64,000 nucleotides of DNA from SZUA-309 sp965232595 (GTDB taxonomy: Bacteria > Pseudomonadota > Gammaproteobacteria > Pseudomonadales > Azotimanducaceae), in contig OZ246983.1 in NCBI GenBank assembly GCA_965232595.1, positions 5,022,001 to 5,086,000 of the forward strand. The letters run 5' to 3'. Position numbers and translations under genes: made by a program. Each line of letters begins with the position of its first letter. The stretch's first letter is position 1. Below are positions 43,669 through 52,615 of the stretch, in pieces. The notes under the pieces are model-generated. The model was given only the letters and a program-made list of their open reading frames with translations. It was not told where the DNA came from and did no database searches.

Positions 43669-45204
43669 ATGTCTGAGAACCAGGGAACCGATTCGTCCGC
43701 CGCGGACGAAGGCAAACGCACGCTCTCGGCCTGGCAACTGGCCTCTTACGGCGCACCGGCCATGCCGCTGTCCATGGTGGCGCTGCCGATGGCCGTGTAT
43801 CTGCCGGCTGTTTACGCGGACGCAGAGGGCTTCGGGCTCGGCCTCGCTTTCGTCGGCCTGGTGATGATGCTGTCGCGAATCTTCGACGGGATCACGGATC
43901 CTCTGATCGGATTCATCTCCGATCGCATCCGCACGCCGTGGGGCCGCCGCAAGCCGTTTGTGGTGCTCGGCACCCCTATCTACATCGCCGGCATCGTGCT
44001 GCTGTTCATCCCTCCCATCGAGTTCGGCGAGGTGACCTTCGCCGGGCTGACTTTCAACAGCGGCTACCCGTGGATGCTGATGGCGCTGGTCATCACCTAC
44101 GTCGGCGCCACGATTAAAGACGTGCCCTACTCAGCCTGGGGCGGCGAGCTGACGAGCAACTACAACGAGCGCACCCTGGTGACGAGCTGGCGGGAAGGAT
44201 TCTCCGTGACCGGCTCGCTGATCGGCGCATTCACGCCCACCATCATTCTGTTCTTCGGCTACGACAAGCCGATAGACGCCGTGTACTTTCTCTCTCTGGC
44301 CATCGCCTTCATCATGCCGGTGCTCGTTGCCAACTGTGTGATCTCAACGCCCGAGCACAAGGTGGTGGAGCGACGGGCCGAACGGCTGCCGCTGAAGGAA
44401 AGCTTCGGCTACGTCTGGCAGAACGAAGCCTACCGGCGCCTGGTGATCATCTTTCTGTTCTCCACCATCGGCTCGGCGATGACGAACACCCTGTCGTTCT
44501 TCTTCGTCAAGCACGTGCTGCTGGCCGGCGATCTGTACGGCCTCTACCTGGCGCCCTACTTCGTCTCCCAGGTGATCGCCATCCCGCTCTGGTTCAAGCT
44601 GTCGCGTAAAATCGGCAAGCACCGGGCCACCATGGTCGCCATCGGCTGGTACTCGCTCTGGTCCTGCTTCATCCCGCTCATCGCCATCGCGCCTATGGTC
44701 TGGTTCGATGCCTTCGAGATCCCCCGTCTGCTCACCTGGCTGCCGGCGGAAACCTATGCCAGCGTGGTCGCTTACTTCGAAGATATTCCCACCGGCAAAT
44801 TCCTGTTCTTCATCCTGATCATGTGCCTGAAGGGAAGCTCCATCGGCGCCCTGTCGGCCCTGCCTTACGCCATGGCCGCGGACGTGGTGGACGTGGATGA
44901 AGCGCAGACCGGCAAGCGCCAGGGTGGCGCCTACTTCTCCATCTGGCTGATGGTGCGCAAGCTCGCCTACGCGCTTGGCCTCCTGATCGGCACCAACATG
45001 GTGGTGATGTTCGGCTTCGACTCGCTGGCGGATCCGCTGAACACCACCAACACCGCCTTCGCGCTGCTGATGCTGGCCTGCTGCTACTCGGTGATACCGG
45101 CGATCTTCAAATTCATCGCCATGCCGTTGCTGTGGAACTACTCGCTCACCGAGGAGAAGGTGAAGGAGATTCAGTCAGGGATGTCGACGCCACAGACTGG
45201 TTGA
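43669..45204 (+). CDS. GPH-family (MelB-like) sodium or proton symporter
   Basis: 511 residues with about twelve membrane helices. The cation-site motif RIFDGITDPLIGFISDR near residue 72 and the following RTPWGRRKPFVVLG are diagnostic of the glycoside-pentoside-hexuronide:cation symporters (MFS). The ATG at 43669 has GGGGAG nine bases upstream; a codon at 43621 in frame is less likely. Such proteins in marine degraders may carry sugars or other small organics; the substrate is not readable from sequence. Confidence 0.86.
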   Translation: MSENQGTDSSAADEGKRTLSAWQLASYGAPAMPLSMVALPMAVYLPAVYADAEGFGLGLAFVGLVMMLSRIFDGITDPLIGFISDRIRTPWGRRKPFVVLGTPIYIAGIVLLFIPPIEFGEVTFAGLTFNSGYPWMLMALVITYVGATIKDVPYSAWGGELTSNYNERTLVTSWREGFSVTGSLIGAFTPTIILFFGYDKPIDAVYFLSLAIAFIMPVLVANCVISTPEHKVVERRAERLPLKESFGYVWQNEAYRRLVIIFLFSTIGSAMTNTLSFFFVKHVLLAGDLYGLYLAPYFVSQVIAIPLWFKLSRKIGKHRATMVAIGWYSLWSCFIPLIAIAPMVWFDAFEIPRLLTWLPAETYASVVAYFEDIPTGKFLFFILIMCLKGSSIGALSALPYAMAADVVDVDEAQTGKRQGGAYFSIWLMVRKLAYALGLLIGTNMVVMFGFDSLADPLNTTNTAFALLMLACCYSVIPAIFKFIAMPLLWNYSLTEEKVKEIQSGMSTPQTG

Positions 45205-45220
45205 CGGGCTGCCCTCCGAA

Positions 45221-45234
45221 AACTCACACTATTT
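45221..45234 (+). repeat. Short intergenic repeat AACTCACACTATTT, copy 1
   Basis: The 14 bases recur exactly at 56570-56583, in both cases just after a plus-strand stop codon and close to a TTTCGAAT sequence. The function is unknown; with only two copies in the window, chance or a shared downstream signal are both possible. Confidence 0.35.
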
Positions 45235-45273
45235 CGAATTATTTTCAAATTTTGACTTCGCATTGACGCGATA

Positions 45274-45329
45274 ATGTCTAATTTCAACTTCGACATTTAT
45301 TTGAGAAGTTAGACATGAAAGTTAGACAT
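45274..45329. promoter_or_regulatory. Three TTAGACAT boxes around the start of the small peptide gene
   Basis: ATGTCTAA (45274-45281) is an inverted copy of TTAGACAT, which occurs directly at 45309-45316 and 45322-45329, the latter two flanking the start codon at 45315. The surroundings are AT-rich compared with neighbours. A tiny 12-codon frame (MSNFNFDIYLRS) begins in the first box and ends just before the gene. These features suggest operator-type control. Confidence 0.4.
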
Positions 45330-45482
45330 CGTTATCTCGCCGCTCGCGCAGGCGCTTTCTTCTGCCTGTTCCTGACCGCTGGCGCCATGGCCGTCACCGT
45401 CGCCGACCAGCAGCCGACCGCTTCTCTCGAGGCAGACTCGCGCAGCGCTGACTACGTGGCGATGCGAGCGGGGCAGAACTAG
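45315..45482 (+). CDS. Small secreted peptide, 55 residues, hypothetical
   Basis: A short frame too small for routine ORF lists. Residues 1-26 form a convincing signal peptide: a positive start MKVRHRYLAARAG, a hydrophobic core AFFCLFLTAGAMA and an Ala-x-Ala-like cut site. The mature part is about 29 residues, acidic and polar, ending RAGQN. No family is recognised. It lies between the GPH symporter and a convergent aminotransferase, preceded by AT-rich DNA and TTAGACAT boxes. The signal peptide raises it above a random frame, but proof of expression is lacking. Confidence 0.5.
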   Translation: MKVRHRYLAARAGAFFCLFLTAGAMAVTVADQQPTASLEADSRSADYVAMRAGQN

Positions 45483-45491
45483 CTGGCGTTC

Positions 45492-45522
45492 GAAAGCGCT
45501 CGCCTCATCGCGACGCGCTTTC
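45492..45522. terminator. Hairpin between the small peptide gene and the aminotransferase
   Basis: GAAAGCGC (45492-45499) pairs perfectly with GCGCTTTC (45515-45522) around a 15-base loop, between two convergent stop codons. It lacks a clear T-run on either strand, so it is a candidate bidirectional terminator only. Confidence 0.3.
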
Positions 45523-46915
45523 AATCCAGGCCGGCGATGTTCTTTACGGCTCGGCAGAACGCCGCCACCGCTTCGGTCAGATCCCGGCGCCGCTCTTCTC
45601 CTTCGCTCTCGGAGAAGCAGAAGGAGATGCGCAGCTGGTCGTAACCTGCCGCCGGATTCCGCACTCGGGCGTCCGGCGGGTAGAAGTCGTACATGGGGAT
45701 CACCACCAGGCCGTACTCCGCCACCATCTGCTCGATGAAGTCGTCGTCCGTGCGCACGTCGCCCTTCAGGAAGGTGAACACTGAGAAGAAGCCGGCTGCC
45801 GGAACCGTCCACTCGAACAGGTCCCTGTGCGCGCCGAGCTCTGCCTCGAAGCCATCGAGCAGAATCTGCCTGTTCTCCCGGTAGACGCCGAGCTTGCCTT
45901 CCGCCACCGGCCACAGCGAGCTGCGCTCGCTGAAATCCTCTTCGTGCAGCAGCGCCTCGAAGCCGCGGATGGCAGCCGGGTTCGGGAACAGAATATCGGC
46001 ACTGGCCTGAACCAGCGCCAGCTCCGCCAGCGTCGCTGTTTCGCCGTCGGCGATGCTGAGCTCCGCTTCTGAGTAGAGATAGGCAACGCGGGGCCCCGGA
46101 AAACCGATCTTCGAACCCGTAAACAGATGCACGGTCTGCGCCGGGTCCAGAGCGAAAAACGGCTTCTGCCGCTCTGACGCTTCGGCAAAGTTGATGTAGA
46201 GGTAAGGCGCGTCCTCGACGATCAGCACGCCTTCCCGTCTGGCGATCTCGAGGATCTCCAGACGGCGGGCTTCCGAGAAGGAGAAGCCGGCCGGGTTATG
46301 GCCATCCGGCACCGTGTAGTAAAACGGCACCAGGTTGCCTGCCGCTCGCGCCGCGTGGATCTGCGCTTCGAACGCGGCCGGTACCGGCCCCTGCTCATCC
46401 ATCTCGACGCTGTAAATGCTCGCGTGCTGACACAGCGTTGCCCGCGCCATGAAGCCGGCGTAGGTCGGCGCGTCCGTGATGTAGGCAATCGGGCTGCCGG
46501 CATGCTCGAACAGGGAGCAGATGAGGCTGATGCCGCCGGTGGCGCCAACGGTTGGCACCAGGCATTCCGGCCGCATGGACACACCCCAATCGCTGCCGTA
46601 AACCCGGGCAAAGGTCTCCCGGGTCGACAGCGGGCCCAGGGTATCGCCGTAAGAGAACGACTCGCGCAGGTGCTCCGGCAGCGCCTCGGGATCGTTCTGA
46701 CCCTCGAGCTCGGTCAGATGCTCGAGATAGGCCGCTTCATGAGCGATGAAGCCACGCGGATCCGTCACCTCCGGGTGTGGGTAGCCGGCCCCCAGGTGGT
46801 GGATCTTCAAGCCCTTGTCCTGAGCGACTTTGCGCAGCCTCGGCAGCGAGGCGGACATCTTCCGGGTCACGGATACGGGTTGCCGGACAACGCCCGGCGC
46901 GTTCAGGTTGGTCAC
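45521..46915 (-). CDS. PLP-dependent aminotransferase (class I/II)
   Basis: A 464-residue fold-type I PLP enzyme. It has LGAGYPHPE near the N-terminus, VPTVGATGGISLICSLF near residue 125 (phosphate cup), YYTVPDGHNPAGFSFS near residue 212, IVEDAPYLYINF (PLP-binding Asp) and FTGSKIGFPGPRVAYLY, where the Lys forms the aldimine. C-terminal carboxylate Arg is in YDQLRISFCF. The start is GTG at 46915. The layout resembles MocR-like or 2-aminoadipate/aromatic aminotransferases without the wHTH domain. Substrate not determinable. Confidence 0.9.
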   Translation of the reverse strand: MTNLNAPGVVRQPVSVTRKMSASLPRLRKVAQDKGLKIHHLGAGYPHPEVTDPRGFIAHEAAYLEHLTELEGQNDPEALPEHLRESFSYGDTLGPLSTRETFARVYGSDWGVSMRPECLVPTVGATGGISLICSLFEHAGSPIAYITDAPTYAGFMARATLCQHASIYSVEMDEQGPVPAAFEAQIHAARAAGNLVPFYYTVPDGHNPAGFSFSEARRLEILEIARREGVLIVEDAPYLYINFAEASERQKPFFALDPAQTVHLFTGSKIGFPGPRVAYLYSEAELSIADGETATLAELALVQASADILFPNPAAIRGFEALLHEEDFSERSSLWPVAEGKLGVYRENRQILLDGFEAELGAHRDLFEWTVPAAGFFSVFTFLKGDVRTDDDFIEQMVAEYGLVVIPMYDFYPPDARVRNPAAGYDQLRISFCFSESEGEERRRDLTEAVAAFCRAVKNIAGLD

Positions 46916-46948
46916 TGCTGATTCTCTTCTAGTGGCTCGGCGACCCGG

Positions 46949-48019
46949 TCAATCCCGCTTCTTGTGCGAGTTTTCCTGGTGCTGCTTCACCATCTTGGCG
47001 AACTGCCGGCTGCGCGCGTGGCGCTCAGCGACGGTTTCGGTGTTGTACATCTCTTCGCGGCGGAGCTTACGATAACTGTCGAGCCGTCGCTCATCCAGTT
47101 CTCCGGCTGCGATAGCGGCCTGCACGGCACATCCGGGCTCGGTCTGGTGGGCGCAATCGTTGAAGCGACACCGCTCGGCCAGCGATTCCACATCCGCGAA
47201 GGCAGTCTGGATACCGGACTCCGCATCGGTGATGCCGAGTTCCCGCATGCCCGGGCTATCGAGCAGCAATCCGCCCCCCGCCAGCAGATGCAGCGACCGG
47301 TGGGTGGTGGTATGCCGACCTTTACCGTCGTCTTCCCGGATGCTGCCGGTTGCCTGGACTTCGGCGCCGGAGAGGCTGTTGATCAGCGTCGACTTGCCGA
47401 CGCCGGAGGAACCGAGCAGGGTGATCGTCTGGCCACGAACGCACCAGGCGCGCAGCGGCTCCAGGTCAGCCTCGGACAGCGCGTTGACCACCTCGATGAT
47501 GAGCTCCCGACTCAGGCTCATTGCCTGCTCCCGATAGCCGTCCGCATCATCGGTGAGATCAGCCTTGGTCAGCACCACCACGGGTTGCACGCCGGCGTCC
47601 ATGGCGAGCGCAAGATAACGTTCCATTCGCGCCAGGTTGAACTCTTCGTTGCAGGAGCTGACGAGAAACATCACGTCCACGTTGGCGGCGATGAGCTGCA
47701 CGTCGCCAGGCTTGTTCACGCTCATCCGCTTGAGCAGGCTTTTGCGCTCCAGTAGCCGCTCTATGGCGCCGCTGTTGGGGTTGTAAAGCACCCAATCGCC
47801 AACGGTAGGGCGATCTTCAGGAGAGCCCTGAAACCACTTGCCGCCGAGCGGCACTTCAAGCTCACGGCCGCCCCCTTCGCCTTCAAAGCGCAGACGCAAC
47901 CCGGTCCGCTGCACCTCGAATACGCGTGCAGGCAGCAGGGCTTCCATTTCCTCCAGCGTCAGCTGCTGCTGAAACACCGGCGTCCAGCCCAGATCCGCCA
48001 GCGTGGTCTGGTCGCTCAC
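46949..48019 (-). CDS. rsgA: Ribosome small-subunit-dependent GTPase A
   Basis: A 356-residue circularly permuted GTPase (YjeQ/EngC). An N-terminal OB fold is followed by G4 (VLTKADL near residue 157), G1 (LLGSSGVGKSTLINSL near 205), G2/G3 (GRHTTTHRSLHLL, LDSPGMRELG), and a C-terminal zinc finger with CRFNDCAHQTEPGC. It helps mature the 30S subunit. GTG start at 48019. The distances to its neighbours on the same strand are short, so it may share a transcript with YgjP. Confidence 0.96.
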   Translation of the reverse strand: MSDQTTLADLGWTPVFQQQLTLEEMEALLPARVFEVQRTGLRLRFEGEGGGRELEVPLGGKWFQGSPEDRPTVGDWVLYNPNSGAIERLLERKSLLKRMSVNKPGDVQLIAANVDVMFLVSSCNEEFNLARMERYLALAMDAGVQPVVVLTKADLTDDADGYREQAMSLSRELIIEVVNALSEADLEPLRAWCVRGQTITLLGSSGVGKSTLINSLSGAEVQATGSIREDDGKGRHTTTHRSLHLLAGGGLLLDSPGMRELGITDAESGIQTAFADVESLAERCRFNDCAHQTEPGCAVQAAIAAGELDERRLDSYRKLRREEMYNTETVAERHARSRQFAKMVKQHQENSHKKRD

Positions 48020-48045
48020 AGCGCGCGCCTACTCATGAAGTAGGC

Positions 48046-48810
48046 CTACTCATGAAGCAGGAGCGGCAGGTAGGCATCCAGCTCTTCCCGCCGCGCCTCC
48101 CAGTCCGGCATGTGCGCTCGCATCAGCGCGTAGAAACGGTGGCTGTGGTCGTGGTGCACGAGGTGACAGAGCTCGTGCAGCACCACGTAGTCGATCAGCC
48201 GTTCGGGGACCTTCACCAGATGCGTGTTGAGGACGATCTTTCCCGAGGCGGAGCAACTGCCCCACTGGCTGCGCATGAAGCGCACCCGCCACTCGCCGCC
48301 CCAGCTCTCGAGCCAGGGCAGGTCGCGCAGCCGGTGCAGGCTCTCGGAGAAGAGCTGCTCCGCTTCCTTCCTGTACCAGCGATCGATGGCTTTCTTGACC
48401 AGCCTCGGCTCCGTATCCGGCAGCCGAACGGTGATGGTGCCGACAATGCCGCGCACATCCTGAAAGAGACGCTGCTGCGACTCCTTTTCCTTCCTGCTGA
48501 TGCGGCGTGGCCCGTTCTGCACCGACAGCTCGTAGGCTTCGCCCAGATACTGCAGCAGCTCGCCATCACCATATCGGGGCGGGCTGACGCAACGGGCGTC
48601 CTCCTGAACCGAAGCGAGCCGGTGACGCAGCCAGCGGCCGTGTTCGGCCACCACCGCCGTCAGGTCGTCGAAGGTCACCTCCATGGGTGCTTCCAGTATC
48701 ACCAGCCCCGCCGGGTCGAACGCCAGGCCGATTCGCGTCTTCCGTCGGCTGCTGCGCCGCACCTCCACCTCGATGGAGTCGATGGTCAGGCGTTCGCTCA
48801 GAAGTCCCAA
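48046..48810 (-). CDS. YgjP-type metallopeptidase (M48-like, DUF45)
   Basis: A 254-residue zincin. The N-terminal half is beta-rich. The zinc motif VVLHELCHLVHHDHSHRFYALM near residue 207 has HELCH and a third His in HSHRFY, as in YgjP/SprT-like minimal peptidases, and the WGSCSASGKIVLNTHLV strand precedes it. The TTG start at 48810 overlaps the end of the GNAT gene by 13 bases, so the two are translationally coupled. Physiological substrate unknown; some relatives cut DNA-protein crosslinks. Confidence 0.85.
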   Translation of the reverse strand: MGLLSERLTIDSIEVEVRRSSRRKTRIGLAFDPAGLVILEAPMEVTFDDLTAVVAEHGRWLRHRLASVQEDARCVSPPRYGDGELLQYLGEAYELSVQNGPRRISRKEKESQQRLFQDVRGIVGTITVRLPDTEPRLVKKAIDRWYRKEAEQLFSESLHRLRDLPWLESWGGEWRVRFMRSQWGSCSASGKIVLNTHLVKVPERLIDYVVLHELCHLVHHDHSHRFYALMRAHMPDWEARREELDAYLPLLLHE

Positions 48811-50018
48811 GAGGTGGTCATCCTCGGCAGGCAGAAGGCTGCATCCAGCTGCCGGACCAGTTCCGGCGGCGCGTCGAAGTCTTCCACCGCAATCTGCTCG
48901 GTGGCGCTGGCGATGCCGAAAAACAGGCGGCTGAACGTATTGATGCTGGCGCTCAATGTGGGCAATCCGGTCCGGGCACCCGACTGGGCGCCGGATCGCT
49001 CGCCGATCCGCACCACGTACTCACCGCCGACCCCGTTCCAGCCGTCGCCGTCGAGGAACGCAGCTACCGGATCAGTTAGCGCCAGGTTGAACTCGAACGC
49101 TTCGCCCGGCCAGCTGAAACGGTCCAGGCAGGCCGGCACGTCGAGCAGGCGCACCTGCCACCAGGCGGCGCTTCGATGCACGTTCTCGAACGTCGAGCGG
49201 GCGGTGTTGCGCCGGTTCCGGAACGGCTGCTTCAGCAGCGTCTGCAGCTGCAGGTGGGCCGGTTCCTGCAGGACGAAGCTGGACACCTGATCGCCCAGCG
49301 ATTTGATCAGCGCCAGCAGTTCCTTGAGCTCATCGATGCTCCGATAGGCCATGAAGCTGATCTCGTAAGGACCGTGCTCGTCTTTCGCCTCTCCCCAGAA
49401 GAAGTGCGTGAGCGTTTTGCCTTCGTAGTAGCCGAGGCCGAAGCCGTTGTCGTGCCAGCCGAGCTCCCCTTTCATGATGATCGGCGGGTTGAGCACCACG
49501 GCCCCGTGATGCTTGAGCCGGCCGACCATGGCGCTGTGCACATCAGCCCAGCTGTCTTCGCTGAGCCGGCTCGGCACCCGGAAAGGCACGTCCACGAGCA
49601 GCGTGGTCGGATCGAAGCGGATGGTGTGCTCGTAAGCGCCGGTGCCGAATCCCACCTGATCGTAGAATCCCTGATCGAACATGCCCAGCGCAGCCACCTC
49701 TGCGCCCTCAGCCGCACCTCGAGCCAGCTGCTGGGCGGTCATTACCCTGGCGAAACCCTGCTTGCGCGCAATGCGGCTGGTGGTCACCGCGGTGACCGCG
49801 CACAGCTTCAGCGGCTGATCGAGATGATTGATGGTGCCGGGCACGATGTGCACCTGGCACTCGGGCGTGCCGTCCAGGCAGCCGACGATGCAGTTGCCCA
49901 CGCTCAGAAAGTCTTTGACGAAGCCGGCCTGAGTCTCGTTCTCGACCCAGCCACATTCATACCAGATTCGCTCGACCGCTCGAATGTCTTCCTTGGGATC
50001 GAAAGGTCGTATGTCCAT
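48798..50018 (-). CDS. GNAT family N-acetyltransferase, long form
   Basis: 406 residues. The N-terminal half is a GNAT fold: IRPFDPKEDIRAVERIWYECGW, then VTAVTTSRIARKQGFARVMTAQQLARGAAEGAEVAALGMFDQGFYDQVGFGTG, with the acetyl-CoA loop at RKQGFAR near residue 88. The second half contains another GNAT-like or sterol-carrier-type domain, as in Eis-like enzymes (FEFNLALTDPVAAFLDGDG near residue 305). The Eis-like arrangement suggests acetylation of amines. It is followed by the YgjP gene in the same operon. Confidence 0.8.
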   Translation of the reverse strand: MDIRPFDPKEDIRAVERIWYECGWVENETQAGFVKDFLSVGNCIVGCLDGTPECQVHIVPGTINHLDQPLKLCAVTAVTTSRIARKQGFARVMTAQQLARGAAEGAEVAALGMFDQGFYDQVGFGTGAYEHTIRFDPTTLLVDVPFRVPSRLSEDSWADVHSAMVGRLKHHGAVVLNPPIIMKGELGWHDNGFGLGYYEGKTLTHFFWGEAKDEHGPYEISFMAYRSIDELKELLALIKSLGDQVSSFVLQEPAHLQLQTLLKQPFRNRRNTARSTFENVHRSAAWWQVRLLDVPACLDRFSWPGEAFEFNLALTDPVAAFLDGDGWNGVGGEYVVRIGERSGAQSGARTGLPTLSASINTFSRLFFGIASATEQIAVEDFDAPPELVRQLDAAFCLPRMTTSWDF

Positions 50019-50036
50019 CAGGTATGCCTATTCATG

Positions 50037-50507
50037 TCAGAACACCAGTCGCGCCAGGCTCTCCGCCACAACGCAGGGCTTCTCCGAACCCTGCACCTCG
50101 ACGACCACCTCGTTCATCGTCTCGATCATCGAGCCTTTGATCTCGACCCGCTTCAACGTGCTGGTGGTGCGGATCTTCGCGCCCACCGGCACCGGCGACG
50201 GGAAGCGGATCTTGTCGAAGCCGTAGTTGATCGTCAGCTTCTGCCCCGGCAGCTGCGGCAGGCTCTCCGCCGCGTCGGGCTTCGGCAGGAAGCTCATGAT
50301 CGAGAGCGTCAGCTGCCCGTGCGCGATCGGCGCGCCAAAGGGACCCGCTTTCGCCCGCTCAGGGTCGATGTGAATCCACTGGTGATCCATGGTCACGTCC
50401 GCAAAATCGTTCACCCGATCCTGAGTGATCTCGAACCACTCGGACGGCGTGTTGCTTTCGCCGATGCGTGCGCTCAGCGTCTCGTAGGCGTTCTCGATAT
50501 CGGACAT
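50037..50507 (-). CDS. MaoC family enoyl-CoA hydratase
   Basis: A 156-residue hotdog-fold (R)-specific hydratase. The hydratase-2 motif is clear in DFADVTMDHQWIHIDPERAKAGPFGAPIAHGQLTLSIM (about residues 34-70), with the catalytic Asp/His pair. It hydrates 2-enoyl-CoA to (3R)-hydroxyacyl-CoA, the substrate expected for the HSD17B4-type SDR at 13154. It stands at the start of a minus-strand group running to the GNAT gene, or alone, with 19 bases to it. Confidence 0.9.
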   Translation of the reverse strand: MSDIENAYETLSARIGESNTPSEWFEITQDRVNDFADVTMDHQWIHIDPERAKAGPFGAPIAHGQLTLSIMSFLPKPDAAESLPQLPGQKLTINYGFDKIRFPSPVPVGAKIRTTSTLKRVEIKGSMIETMNEVVVEVQGSEKPCVVAESLARLVF

Positions 50508-50583
50508 GGTACGTACCCCCGGAAAGTTGAAGCGACATTATGCACAACCCTCCGGGCGGCGGTACCACCCGGCCGGCGGCGGC

Positions 50584-51357
50584 TCAGTCCCGGGCGACCG
50601 CGGGTCGGAAGACCGGGAAGTGATCGAGGCTGTGCAGCCAGTCGATCAGTGCGGAATGCGATGCCTGCGTCGCCAGCATCTCGAGCTGGATCCGGGTCAC
50701 CCGCATCAGATCGAACTCGCCCGCATCGTTGCGCTCGAGTGCCTCCGGCGGGGAAATCCAGACGCTATCGACCGTCTCCATCTCGTCATGAGCGCCCGTC
50801 TGCCCGGGCGGCGCCTCGGCGAGGAAGAACCGGGTATCGAATCGGCGCGGCCGGCCGAGCGGCGTGACAAAGCGGTTCACGAAGTGAATGTGGTCAACGG
50901 CGAGCTTCAGATCTTCCCGCTCGCAGATCTCCAGCAGGCTCAGCGAACCGTCATGCAGGGGAGTCCGGTAGTCATGGAAGCGCCCGCGGTTCTCGTCGTC
51001 GTAGGCGAGCAGCTTCCCCTCGGCCGTGTAGGCGAGCAGCAAACCGGCTTCCTCGAAGCTCTCGCGAATGCCGGCCACCCAGTAACCGCGCCATTCCGCA
51101 CCGAGCGCCGCCTGCTGGGACGCCTGGAAGTCCGAAGGGCCCTGCCGATGCGCGTCGTACTTGTGCAGATGATCGTCGCTGTCCACCTTGCCGCCCGGAA
51201 ACACGAACATGCCGCCGGCAAACGCGGCACCGCTGGTACGCCGCAGCATGAAGATCTCGAAGCCGCCCCGGGCCGACGCCGCCTCCCGGGCGATGATCAC
51301 CGTCGCGGCCGGACGGATGGGCTGGACAGGCGCTGGCGTGAGGCGTGACGAAGACAT
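50584..51357 (-). CDS. Nudix hydrolase (NUDT7/19-like)
   Basis: A 257-residue protein. The Nudix fold is interrupted as in coenzyme A pyrophosphatases: GGMFVFPGGKVDSDDH near residue 50 forms the first strand and glycines, and the signature helix AGIRESFEEAGLLLAY (RExxEEAG) follows near residue 94 after a long insert. Such enzymes hydrolyse CoA or acyl-CoA into acylphosphopantetheine and AMP. This fits the acyl-CoA gene setting. ATG at 51357. Confidence 0.86.
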   Translation of the reverse strand: MSSSRLTPAPVQPIRPAATVIIAREAASARGGFEIFMLRRTSGAAFAGGMFVFPGGKVDSDDHLHKYDAHRQGPSDFQASQQAALGAEWRGYWVAGIRESFEEAGLLLAYTAEGKLLAYDDENRGRFHDYRTPLHDGSLSLLEICEREDLKLAVDHIHFVNRFVTPLGRPRRFDTRFFLAEAPPGQTGAHDEMETVDSVWISPPEALERNDAGEFDLMRVTRIQLEMLATQASHSALIDWLHSLDHFPVFRPAVARD

Positions 51358-51415
51358 AATCAGGTTCCGGAGGGCCTGGAGCAGGCTGTTAAAAGACCCG
51401 GGCGATCATCGCCGC

Positions 51416-52615
51416 TCATCGCGGCCGCCGCAACGTTCGGGTCAGCGACAGCCCGAGGGAGATGACCACCGCGCCAAGCGCAACGGTCAGCAGCGCGCTG
51501 CTCCAGTCGAAGCGAACGGCCAGCGCGCCGATCGCCAGGAAGAGCCCCGTGACCCATATCTCCAGCCCCGCCCCTGCGACCGAGGTGATGGTTGCCCGGG
51601 CGCTGACTTCGATCTCGTTCTGCAGGCCCGTTTCCAGCAGCACCTGGACGGCGCCCATGGCAAAAAAGTAGAGCGCGAAGGAAAGAACCAGCCAGGGCAT
51701 ACCGACGTTTAGCCCGAACGCCAAACCGGCGGCCAGCAGCAGGTGGCTACCGGCACTGGCACGACCCAACGTGCTGAGCGGCACCTTGCCCATCCTGTGC
51801 GCCATGGCGTTGCCGAAGGCCTGGCAACCCAGCACGCCGCCGTAAATCAACCCGATGATGCCGAGCGTCAGGCCTAGCTCGTCTTTCAGCAACGGGCCGA
51901 TGTACTCATCCACCACGCCTGACAAACCAACGAACACAATAAACATCACAGCGATAAGGCGCAGCCGTGGCTGCCGGCGAAGACTGCTCAGCGCTTCGCG
52001 AAACGGCTTCTGAGCTTCCTCTGCCGACCCGTCCGCGGGTGAGGCCACCGCGTGACTGCGAGCGGGTTCCCGGATGAAGACGAGCACCAGGACGCCGGAA
52101 GCGAAGGGCGCCAGCGCCGAGAGCAGCAACACGGCCTCGTAGCCGTTCTGGGCCAGGAAGCCACCCATCGCCATCGCCATCAGCACCGCCACGCTGGAGG
52201 CTGCCTTGCCGCGCCCGTAGATCCGAGCAAAGTCGGCCGTCCGGTCCTGCTCATGCAGCACGTCGTAGAGCAGCGACTGCTGCGTACCGCTGTGGATCGC
52301 GCTGCCCAGGCTCCAGAGCACGAAACCCAGGGCGTAGCCGCTGAACGTCGGCATGAGCCACCAGGTAAGAAAGCCGGCAGCGCCCGCCAGAGATCCGGCA
52401 AAGATGTAGCGCCGCCGGTCCACCTTGTCCGCCACAACACCTGACGGAATCTCAAAGGCAAAGGAGGCCAGCGCCCAGATCACGAACAGCACCGACAACT
52501 GGAACTCGTTCACCCCCTCGCCCAGCATCATGATCGCGTAGACCGGGTAAATCAGGATCAGGTCGTCCACGAAGGAATGAGCCAGCCAGACCGGCTCGAT
52601 CAGCCTGTTTTTCAC
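51416..52615 (-). CDS. Major facilitator superfamily transporter
   Basis: 399 residues with about twelve hydrophobic segments and no N-terminal signal. The A-motif-like loop FEIPSGVVADKVDRRRYIFAGSL near residue 55 is typical of MFS drug/metabolite carriers. GTG start at 52615 overlaps the DUF1684 stop by four bases (GTGA), giving translational coupling. Substrate is unknown. Confidence 0.86.
   Translation of the reverse strand: MKNRLIEPVWLAHSFVDDLILIYPVYAIMMLGEGVNEFQLSVLFVIWALASFAFEIPSGVVADKVDRRRYIFAGSLAGAAGFLTWWLMPTFSGYALGFVLWSLGSAIHSGTQQSLLYDVLHEQDRTADFARIYGRGKAASSVAVLMAMAMGGFLAQNGYEAVLLLSALAPFASGVLVLVFIREPARSHAVASPADGSAEEAQKPFREALSSLRRQPRLRLIAVMFIVFVGLSGVVDEYIGPLLKDELGLTLGIIGLIYGGVLGCQAFGNAMAHRMGKVPLSTLGRASAGSHLLLAAGLAFGLNVGMPWLVLSFALYFFAMGAVQVLLETGLQNEIEVSARATITSVAGAGLEIWVTGLFLAIGALAVRFDWSSALLTVALGAVVISLGLSLTRTLRRPR

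Noticed and set aside
49176..50867. 563-codon plus-strand frame opposite the GNAT and MaoC genes
   Set aside because: It spans two well-supported minus genes and an intergenic gap, with no domain.
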